From positions 15,678,850 through 15,742,849 of the forward strand of contig NC_134029.1 of the NCBI RefSeq assembly GCF_964204645.1: 64,000 nt of DNA, in the 5' to 3' direction. This stretch comes from Tubulanus polymorphus. Taxonomy: Eukaryota; Nemertea; Palaeonemertea; Tubulaniformes; Tubulanidae. Position numbers and translations under genes: made by a program. The notes beneath the pieces were generated by a model. The model was not told where the DNA came from and searched no databases. It saw only the letters and a list, made by a program, of their open reading frames with translations. Shown piece by piece: positions 55,538 to 64,000 of this stretch (position 1 is its first letter; each line of letters starts with the position of its first letter).

Positions 55538-55963
55538 ATGCAAGATAAATTAAAAGAATATAGAATATTTGTTGATTCAAGAAGACTTACAAATTATAAA
55601 TCTCATAATTTATTGATACAACTAGATAGAGAATTTAGAAATTGTGTTGATTTAAAATTAGTTAATATTAGTTTAAGTAACTCGGTTTACAATATATCGG
55701 ATAGAACTATTGAACATAAAGCCTTTTTGATTTTAATAAACGTAAAAATAAATGGTATCATCTATATCTAAAACCAGGGTTATATAATTTAGATACATTG
55801 TCACAAGAAATTAATAGAAAAGCCTGGCAATTAGGTAGTGATTCCGGGTTTGGCGTTAGATTTTTAAAAAGTGATAGTTCTAATAAAATAAAGATTAGGT
55901 TAGCTCATAGTGAAAAACATCAATTTTTAGTTAAAAAACCTATAGCTAAACTGTTACGAATGT
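55538..55963 (+). pseudogene. penton homologue, N-terminal half
   Basis: Starts MQDKLKEYRIFVDSRRLTNY (context AAATAAATG). It matches the P1 penton through the PGLYNL region and LVKKPIAKLL, with a frameshift near 55740. It retains the GSDSGFGVRFLKSDS stretch, which is degraded in P1. At 55963 it joins C-terminal sequence of the FWQNQLNFAV gene, so the 3' half of the penton gene and all genes between were deleted. Confidence 0.8.
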
Positions 55964-56162
55964 AAGATATCAAAATTATTTAGATAAATCACATATTAGA
56001 TTAAATTATTGTATAGGTCCTAATCTATTAATTATTTCTAATTATTTAATATTAAAAATGGGAAATATAATTGGTTATAATAATCTTATAAATACTGCAA
56101 CAATAAATAAACAGTTTGGATTAAATGATATAAATAAAAAAATTATCTACGCTCCAAAATAA
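55964..56162 (+). pseudogene. FWQNQLNFAV-family protein, C-terminal fragment
   Basis: Reads VRYQNYLDKSHIRLNYCIGP, then MGNIIGYNNLI, GLNDINKKII and APK-stop, matching the end of 14640-15565 in P1. The TAA at 56160-56162 directly abuts the next ATG. Confidence 0.8.
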
Positions 56163-56411
56163 ATGGAAGGTGAAAAAATTTTAAAGAATATTCAATCAAC
56201 AGAAACTAAAACTAAGAATATTAAATCAAATAATGATTCAAAAATAAAAGATTATAATACATCAGAAAGTAAAAAAACTGATAATATCCAGCATGAAATA
56301 ATTTAAACTAATGATGATAATAAATCACATGAAAATACTAAATTAGCTATAACTTGTATAGGAATTGTAATAGGAGGAATATTATATTTTAGATTTCAAT
56401 CTTTTTATTAT
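56163..56411 (+). pseudogene. small membrane protein homologue
   Basis: Starts MEGEKILKNIQSTETKTKNI, retaining the ATG that P1 has lost. An in-frame TAA follows HEII, then the membrane segment KLAITCIGIVIGGILYF. The P1 stop is changed and the frame runs on to the TGA near 56410. Confidence 0.7.
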
Positions 56412-56415
56412 GTAA

Positions 56416-57827
56416 ATGGTAGAAGTCGGAGAAGCTTATGAAATGGACGACATGGGAAATGATGATGGATATTTTCATGACGATTATGATAGTGCAGGTG
56501 TTAAACTTGATAATGATAATGAAACAAAGCGTAATAATAATTTAAATACATCTGATTATATTAAAATAGCAGAATCACAAATAAATCCTGAAAATGTAAT
56601 TCCAGATTGAGTAAAAAAAAAGATTTAGATAATATAAACAATATACCTAAATTAAAACATTTACTTGAAAATTCTAAACATAATATAAATGATGGAAACG
56701 TTAAACCTTTAGCAGAAAAATTTGAATTTTTAGGTACTGATGACTGTTATTATTATTTGCAAGCCGATTATTATGTTGATATCACTTACATCAAAAAAAA
56801 TAAAATATTAGAAAGATTATCTTTGAGAAAATTAGACCCATCTAGAACTAAGAAAATAAATAATAATAATGAAATAACTGATGTTACCAACACAGAAAAA
56901 GGCCCATATAAAATAATACTTAGAAATAAAATTGATGACTTATTTGAAATAATAAAAAAAGTCGGAAACAACTTCTGAACAGAATATAACTTCCAAAACT
57001 AGTAAACTTAAATCAACCGAAGTTCAAACTGAAAAACTTTTACCGAATGGATTAATAGATGTAACAGATCAAGAATTAGAAGATTCAAATATATTTTCTG
57101 GTAAAAAAAAATTAAGAGAAATTTTTAGTACAAGACTTGCATCTGATAAAATTGCGCATGAAAAAGATATAACAGATCAAAAAATTAGATTTTTAGAAAA
57201 AGAATTATCTGATAAAAATAAAGAATTAGAACAATTAAAGTCTGATTTAGATCATCAAGTAATTGATGAAATAGAATATAGACAAAAAGAATTACGTTTA
57301 GAAAACGAAATTGATGATTTAAAAGATGCTTTAGAAGTACAGAAAGGTGAAAGAGATGTATTATTAAAAGAATTTGGTAATAATTTTAAAAGATTAAAAG
57401 ATATTCTTAAAAGATATCTAATAAAACCAAATTCTAGAATGTCAATGAAAGAAAGAATGGAATTATTTAAGTTAGAAGGTATCACAATTCTTTCAATTCT
57501 GACAGCTGTTACTATGATATTTACAACAATAGGTTTAGCTATATCAAATTCATTAAAATCTACACCTACACCTAATAAACCGGATACACCTCCAAGTCAT
57601 AATTCTATACAGGATAAAGTTAATGATGGTTTAAAAAAATTAGCGAAATATTTAATCTGCTTAAAAAATCTGCTGCAGCATTACCCGGAATTATTGCATC
57701 AATTGTTGGTTTTGTTTTAAAGTCTGCTGGAAATGTTATTAACTTTGCCGCTGAACATATTATTTTATTTTTAATGACAGTTGTTAGTGCAATTATTTTT
57801 GGATCACTTAACATGATAAAAAAATAA
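56416..57827 (+). pseudogene. coiled-coil, two-membrane-segment protein homologue
   Basis: The broken counterpart of 13072-14409. It starts MVEVGEAYEMDDMG. Several frameshifts separate the acidic N-terminus, the coiled coil (about 57130-57400), GITILSILTAVTMIFTTIGL and the C-terminal hydrophobic part ending at TAA 57825. Confidence 0.8.
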
Positions 57828-57852
57828 ATAATTAATTTTTTTTCTTAAATAA

Positions 57853-59061
57853 ATGAGTGGGAGTTATATAAATCCTTCTAAGAATTCTAGAATATCTAAT
57901 GCCATTAAAGCGGAAAGATCTCATCATATCATTACTCATAATCCTTCTAATATTAATCCTGATGAAACTTTATATGTTAGAATCCCTCGATTAACACAAA
58001 ATACTTGTTCCAAATAGTATTTATTTATCAGCTGATATAAAAGTAACTGGTAATAATAATAATTATGTCGCAGATAGTGTTGGAAGATATTTGATTAAAA
58101 AATTTATTGTAAAGATTGGGCCAGAAACAGTTTTTTCATTAGATGATTATAATTTATTTATGCATTGTAAAGATTTATGGTTAACAAAGGAAGATAGAAA
58201 TAATATGATATTTCAAGGAATTCAACCCTCAAATCAAAATAGAAGAAGATCTGGAGCTAATAATGCAGTAGTAGCTAATGACGTAGATAATTTAATAAAA
58301 CAGCTTTTTGGAAGCAAATATAAAATTCCATTAGATTTTGAATTGTTAAATAATAATGCGCCGTTATATAAATATGCAATTCAAGAAGATATTATATTCG
58401 AAATAACATTTGCTCCTGTTAATGAAATTGTATTATCTAGCGTTGTTTATGGGTTATAAATTATCGAATATATGTTTAGAATATGACACGGTAACTGATG
58501 AAAATATTGCAATTCAAACTGAATACAATCAAGGATTTTCATTATTATATGATTATATTGATAAATTTAAAACTGTAACTATTAATGCAAATGATGAAAT
58601 AATTAATGAGAATATTAACTTCCCAACAAGATTTATTAAAGGCGAATTAATATTTTTTACCATTGCAACATGTTCTAATGGTGCAATAAAAGTTGATAAT
58701 TATTATAATCCTGAAATATCAAAAGTAGAAATAACAATTGAAGGTATAGCAAATAAATTATTTTGTCAAGGAATGAGAATGATTGATCAATGGGTAGAAA
58801 TTAAAAAACATTTTATGAATGAAAAAAAAAAACTCTGAAGATTGTAATATTAATCAAATTGATTATTATGCTTGTAATAAATATGCATTATGGTTAGATT
58901 TTTAAACGACAGAGGAACTTATTACATGGTTCTGGTAAAAGATGGTATTCAATTATTTATGAAAAAGAAAAAAGGAGGGTTGAATTATAAAATGCATATT
59001 TATATTATATCTGACGCGCAATTAAATATTATAAATTCAATTAGATAGTGTTATGTATTAA
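57853..59061 (+). pseudogene. major capsid protein homologue
   Basis: Starts MSGSYINPSKNSRISNAIKA in TAAATAAATGAG. It aligns along its length with 11784-13031: LYVRIPRL, FSLDDYNLFMHCKDLWL, KIPLDFELLNNNAPLY, GIANKLFCQGMRMIDQW. Frameshifts occur near 58005, 58440, 58830 and 58905, with small deletions near the C-terminus. Confidence 0.85.
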
Positions 59062-59093
59062 AATTTTAATTTCAATAAAAAAATTTATAATAA

Positions 59094-60060
59094 ATGGAAG
59101 GCGGAATATATGAAATACAAATTCCAAGTGAAATGATATCAGATATATATTATATATTACCTTATGAATATAGTAAGTATTTTGGAGAATTCTTTAATCA
59201 ATTCAAGTATAGAATAAGTAAAATAGAAACGAATATTGAAACTAAAATAGAAGAAAATATTGAACTTAAAAAAGAAGATAAGAATAATATCGAATCTAAA
59301 ATAGAAGATAATATTGAAACTAAAATAGAAGATTTAACAGCATCTACATCTTATAATAAACCCTCTACATATGATATTGAATCAAAAAAGATTATTATAA
59401 TCCAAAATATTGTGATATATGTAAGGAATATATGTCATATAAAAATTGGACATCACATAAGAAATCAAAGAAACATGTAGAAAAGAAAAGAATAATAATG
59501 ATAATAATATATCTGATAATAATATCATAGATAATTTAATAAATAATGTTAATACAATTGAAACTAACGATACCATAGATAATATAACAGATAATGTTAA
59601 TACAATTGAAACTAATAATAATAATATAACAGATGACGAAACAATTGATGATTCTAAAAAACATTGTAACATTTGTAATTTAGATATTTCTTAAAGTAAT
59701 TTTTCTAAACATAAAAAATCTCAGGGACATATAGAAAATGAAAAGAAATTAGAAGAACATGAAAAAATTTAGCAGAAAAAAAAGAAATAAAACGTATCAA
59801 ATATTGTAATAAAAAAATTGAACCTGTTGATGAAAATACTCATTATAAATCAAAATTACATCTAATTAATGTTTATAAAAAGGCGAGTACGATACTATTG
59901 TTAAATAACCCAAAGAAATATATCAAATATTTTGATCCTAAAAGTAGGTAATATTATATATTCTGTAAGTTGTTATTTGATAAATTATTAGCTTATGCAG
60001 AAAATAACCCTAAACAAATATATAGATTATTATATTTTAGAAAAATAGATTCTAATAAAA
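59094..60060 (+). pseudogene. three-finger protein homologue with different repeats
   Basis: Starts MEGGIYEIQIPSEM. The region holding NVIPTTSN in P1 instead contains IETKIEENIELK/IESKIEDN-type repeats (59225-59335). The three finger regions follow with frameshifts (YCDICKEYMSYKNW, HCNICNLDIS-stop). The C-terminal domain ends abruptly near 60060, where the complement of the two-finger gene begins. Confidence 0.8.
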
Positions 60061-60061
60061 A

Positions 60062-62159
60062 ATTATTAATTAATTTATTATATTTTGTATTGTACACATG
60101 TAACGTCATAAATATTATTTCATCAAATATTAAGCCAGATCCTTCAAAATATTTCTCTTCTATTTTACTTTTTAAAATACTTTTAAAATCTTACTTTAAC
60201 TGATATTCTAATTTTAGGATATTCTACGTCTGTAATTATTCTTATTCTTATGTTTTTCATATTTTCTAAATGTTTTTTATTTTCTTCTAACGTTTAACCT
60301 TCATGAAATTTAAATTCAATAGCAGCTGGTCCAATTTCAATTGTAAATGCTTCGGTTATTTCAATATCTTTTTTATTATCTAATGAATCAATATAATTTC
60401 TAACATCTTCCATGTATGGTCTTTTATTGTTTAATTTATTTTCTATTGTGTTAATTGTCTTCTGATTCTTGTCAGTATCTTTATCAAAATAATCTTCACC
60501 TAAAATATCATTATTCATATTTCTAATATGATTTTTGTTGTAATGGGTCCAAAAATCGAATTTTTGCTGACAAATGAGGTTATAACTTTGACACGAATTC
60601 ATGCAATCTACTATGTTTATGCGCAAAATGTAGCTTGATCATGCGGCTAAAATCTGTTGGAAATGGAATTTTGAATATCGCGTACATTTAAGAGAAATCG
60701 ACGAATTTTTGGCGATTTTTAAAGAAATTTCAAGGAGCATTTTGTTTCATAAAACGGCTAGAAGGCCGATGCATAACGTTACATTGAAGTAAAATAACTT
60801 CTCCCTGCGGTTGGCTGAGCTCCCGCTGTCAATCAATGTAAGGACATATTCGATTGACGCAGACAAACCGGTCTTTTAATCTTCTCATCTATTAATCTAC
60901 TCGGTTCTAGTTTCTCATTTCCCAGTCATGGGAGAGTCTTATATGTTACTTTTCAATTTGATAGCCGTAGTATCGATTCCGTCTCCCCATATCTACTTCA
61001 TTATGCAAATAACCGAAGATTCAATCAATACGCTACTTCACGGAAGATTATGCGCGCACAATCAAATAGGCCCAAACCTCGTCTCGCTTCAAGTTTTTAG
61101 TTAGCGATATTTTACTTACTATACAACGGCACGCATAATCCTTTAAGTATGATATCCTGACAATGTGTTGAATTCGATAAAACCTCACTTTGAACGCAAA
61201 AGATCACTAGAAATGTCAAAAAACTACCAAAAATCACAAATTTTAGCGATGGCGCTCGAAGCAGCTAACGGAAGTAATGACTGGTGCTGGGTGTCATCAC
61301 TTTGTTGTTGAGTTCAAGACTCTAAGGTGAATTTATTGCAGGCTACACTGATAAATATGAAATAATATTATGAAATAGAATTGATTTTTGAAGGACAACA
61401 CTCGTAGATTCATAATAAAAATATGAAAAGTACCCGGACTCGAACCAGCAATTGAAATTGGGCCGTCAAGTGCTGCCACCATGTGGCAACCAGTCTTTAC
61501 ATCTTCAGCCGTCCTAAAATGTTTTTTGATAATTTTAGGACACTTATAGTGATTTCTAGCCTCTGCAGTGAGGTTTTATCATATCCAACGTAACCGTAGG
61601 TTATCATATTTAAAGGATTACGCGTGACGATATATAGTAAGTAATATCGCTGATTGAAAACTTGAAGCGAGAGATTTTCATTGCAAATGAACTGGAGCAT
61701 GGCTGATAAAGGTTCCAATTTCCGGTTCAGACTAGCGCCATCAAACGATTTATTCAAGAACTTGAATTTGTCGATATCCCGTATTGCCGCGATGATTGCT
61801 GATTAGATTTCGATGATGTTGTTCACCGAAATCAGCAGATTTTACACATCCATGAAGTGTTCAAGGCAAACCTTAAAGATGCATCAATCAGATGGCGCCT
61901 ATACATTACATTATTAGATACATTCTGCGCCCGAGATATTAAGATCCGTGGGTCTCTTGTTAGATTTTAAATGTTCTTTATAATATCTTTTGTTACTGAA
62001 TGATTGATTACATGTATCACATTTATATATTTCTTTTTCATTTCTTTATTCTTCTGATTTATTTCATAAGTGTGTTTTATTTTTATTGTGTCTTGCTTTT
62101 TGAGATTTATCTATATTGATTTTACATGTTGGACAGTAGTACTTCTTCTTTGCTTCCAT
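60062..62159 (-). pseudogene. two-finger protein homologue, split by an insertion
   Basis: 60062-60538 covers the C-terminal half (RPYMEDVRNYIDSLDNK, GPAAIEFKFHEG). 61963-62159 covers the N-terminus with CPTCKINIDKSQK. The 1.4 kb between is unrelated. The ATG at 62157-62159 is intact, but frameshifts break the rest. Confidence 0.8.
60540..61962. other. insertion in the P3 finger gene, unidentified
   Basis: It starts near TGTTGTAATGGGTCC and ends near GGGTCTCTTG. No matching terminal repeats or clear target duplication were seen. On the minus strand, 61430-61500 has GGTTCGAGTCC, a pol III B-box, about 45 bases after GGTGGCAGCAC, so part may be a SINE. No protein was recognised. Confidence 0.5.
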
Positions 62160-62189
62160 TTTGATATCAAATTTTTTATTAAAATTGAT

Positions 62190-62984
62190 TTTATATTATT
62201 CGAAATCTATATCACGGTGTCCTTTTTCATTCTTACCTTTATATATGAAATAAAATATTCCAGAAAATAATTCTTCAATATCTTCATTAGATATTCTATG
62301 AAATCTATCTGGTAAATATGTTCTTAATTTACATTTATTTCCTTTTAATCCGTAATATTCTAAGGGGATAACTAATTTATCTCCATACCTATTAGTAATT
62401 GTTTCAATATTTGTAATTAAATATTTCTCATAAATTGTTAATTCTGTTACCTTTTTTAATTTATAATTCTACAGATTTGACATTTGTTGTATCTTTTATT
62501 CTATTTAAGAATTCACTGTGTATCCGTTTACTCTCAGTTTTAATATCAATTTTTTTATTAAAATTCATTTCATTTATATGATTTTCATAAATATGATTTT
62601 CGTATATAAAAATATTAGAGTAATTGTATACATGTTGTTCTAGATTAAAGGTTGAAAAAACAAACATTAAAAAAGTATATTTAATTTTAGATTAAATAAT
62701 ATAATAATTTTTATCATTAGAATATATTTGATTATATGGATATATTCTTTATTGTGTATTGTATTTAATCAATTGGGAGCGGAGCAAAACGACGCGACCA
62801 ATTGATTTTATACAATATGCGTTTAAAATTGAAATTATTAATATTTTAGAATAGATATTTATTTATAATATGAAATACAAACGGCTATGAAAATATATTA
62901 TAGTTTTAAATTACTTTTAATATTTGTTTTTTAATGAGCTCGACCGTTCGACCTTTGATCTAGAACAACATATATACAATTACT
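62190..62984 (-). repeat. P3 right terminal inverted repeat
   Basis: Complement of the left repeat at 54790-55535 with substitutions and small indels. It carries the second 113-residue gene copy and a nested foldback whose centre contains GGGAGCGGAGCAAAACGACG. Confidence 0.85.
62196..62537 (-). pseudogene. 113-residue protein homologue, right copy
   Basis: Same gene as 55187-55521 in mirror orientation. Its ATG position reads CTG and the frame breaks near 62465. Both P3 copies lost their start codons independently (ATA and CTG). Confidence 0.75.
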
Positions 62985-63260
62985 CATAGCCCCTATTACT
63001 TGGGTATGTAAGCATCAATCAGAGTATGGGTGTCTGATGGACTACGCATTGTGAACATTCCATCAAATTTACACTTTATAATCATTTATATTTCAGTAAT
63101 CCATCATTCATTACAGCTAAAATGTCTCATGAATTAATATTATGTATTTACATAACATTATTAATCGTTAAAAACAAATGCTCTTGTGGGCTACACGTGA
63201 TCTTTAATATTGAAAATGTATACGTCGACTGTTCATAATTTGTTTTGTCATTCATTGAAG

Positions 63261-63377
63261 ATGTGAATGAATGCAACCGAAAAAGTGGCCCGTGTAAATT
63301 TCAATGTCGAAACCAAATAGGTGGATATCGTTGTCGTTGCCCGAATGGTTACAAGCAAATTAACGGACAGTGCCTCG
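63261..63377 (+). CDS. fibrillin-like gene, calcium-binding EGF exon
   Basis: A 117-base phase-1 exon with acceptor TTGAAG and donor GTAAGT. It encodes DVNECNRKSGPCKFQC, RNQIGGYRCRC and GYKQINGQCLG: six cysteines and a DVNEC calcium site. The residue at the hydroxylation-type position (CRNQIGGYRC) still fits C-X-N-X4-Y. It is the fourth cbEGF of the series. Confidence 0.9.
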
Positions 63378-63799
63378 GTAAGTATTTCTATATAAGTTTT
63401 GACTTAAGGAGAAGGGTTCTAATATAGGTTACTGACGACATAGCCGCCGCAACAACTACGCCGGAGCAATTCATCGGCGATATCTACGCCAAAAACTTAT
63501 CCCGCACAATAGCAAGAACCATGCAGCTTCACATACATGTAGTACTGCGCCTGCCTTTATGATAAATTTATCCGTCAATCAGTAATGCGATCTCGATTCA
63601 TTAGAACCCCGTTCAATATTATCAAATGGTTCTTGACAGGTTTCTTGGGAGAACCATTTTGATGTAATATATTTTTAGGGTTCCTCATTCATTTTGACTG
63701 CTTAAGCTGTTCATGATTTGTCCATCCTCTGTTATGTTTGACTGCTCCCTTAATCCTCATGTGGATAACAAAACTGATGATAAGAATCGGATATATTAT
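63378..63799. other. intronic sequence, nothing recognised
   Basis: No gene or repeat was recognised between the cbEGF exon and the Polinton fragment at the right edge. Confidence 0.4.
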
Positions 63800-64000
63800 T
63801 TTTTCTTTTTCTTACATACGTCACAATATTTTTCATTTGTCTTTTTGGTTTTGATATCAGGTTCAATCTAATCGATCTCCATACTCTTCCATTTCTGGAT
63901 CAACAGAATTAGGATTTAAATTTGGATTTTAAAATGGTGAATATTTGTTAATATCAATACCAACATTTGGTTCTTCTTCATTTATTCTATCGAGTGCATT
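63800..64000 (-). mobile_element. P5: Polinton fragment running off the right edge
   Basis: 63803-63870 matches P1 11340-11415 (IEPDIKTKKTNEKYCDVC of the three-finger gene). Upstream codons toward 64000 (LDPE-like, NEEEPNVGIDINKYSPF) do not match P1 and may be the variable N-terminal part of a diverged copy. Its extent is unknown. Confidence 0.65.

Larger units (their letters stand above)
54790..62984. mobile_element. P3: old, rearranged Polinton copy, 8.2 kb
   Basis: The termini AGTAATTGTATATA and their complement differ from AGTAATAGGGG after the sixth base. They are flanked by CGTAGC (54784-54789) and CATAGC (62985-62990), a 6-bp duplication with one mismatch. Structural genes read rightward, the reverse of P1. 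In order they are the 113-residue protein, penton half, FWQNQLNFAV C-terminus, small membrane protein, coiled-coil protein, major capsid protein and finger protein; then leftward the two-finger protein and a second 113-residue copy. Polymerase, ATPase and integrase are absent. All genes are broken. A 1.4 kb insertion lies at about 60540-61962. Confidence 0.9.

Noticed and set aside
60540-61962. Insertion with terminal inverted repeats
   Set aside because: TGTTGTAATGGGTCC and GGGTCTCTTG do not pair convincingly, and no target duplication could be fixed.

Overview
The window is metazoan nuclear DNA, probably from a marine invertebrate. It is part of one fibrillin-like gene on the + strand whose very large introns are packed with mobile DNA. 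Five short exons were found (86-139, 27351-27476, 43756-43875, 53816-53941, 63261-63377). The first ends a TB-type domain; the other four each encode one calcium-binding EGF module. All have phase-1 boundaries, AG acceptors and GT donors, so they could splice into one reading frame. Phylum cannot be fixed from the sequence; no host gene other than this one is supported.

The introns hold at least five pieces of one Polinton/Maverick (adintovirus-like) family. P1 (8300-23051, 14.75 kb, 6-bp target duplication) is nearly complete: integrase 3' part, packaging ATPase, double-jelly-roll major capsid protein, penton, protein-primed DNA polymerase B and about ten further genes. It sits in the gag gene of a minus-strand BEL/Pao retrotransposon (4.4-8.3 and 23.05-24.0 kb). 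E2 (32801-38173, 5.37 kb) is a giant near-perfect palindrome with the same termini and a 6-bp target duplication. Each arm carries the same four short ORFs plus the last codons of the ATPase gene, and E2 lies inside a hAT transposon (31363-40339). P3 (54790-62984) is an older, rearranged copy with degenerate genes and its own insertion. P4 (45.5-47.1 kb) and P5 (63.8 kb to the right edge) are fragments.

In P1 the ATPase and integrase read rightward from the left end. The structural genes, polymerase and a zinc-finger gene read leftward from the right end, and the two blocks converge on a pair of hairpins near 10.2-10.5 kb. Internal genes start in a TAAATG context, while genes next to the termini share a TTTTAATAAAA motif, which suggests two promoter classes. 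The termini are rebuilt in every copy: P1 has part of its zinc-finger gene in both terminal repeats, P3 has a different gene in both, and E2 is terminal repeat almost throughout. I infer end conversion or copy-back during protein-primed replication. E2, as a palindrome pivoting where P1 has its convergence hairpins, is the most interesting object here.

Other content includes a further long inverted-repeat pair (47.66-53.61 kb), two MITEs, a retroinsertion with a 13-bp target duplication, tRNA-like SINE fragments, minisatellites and a histone-type 3' stem-loop.
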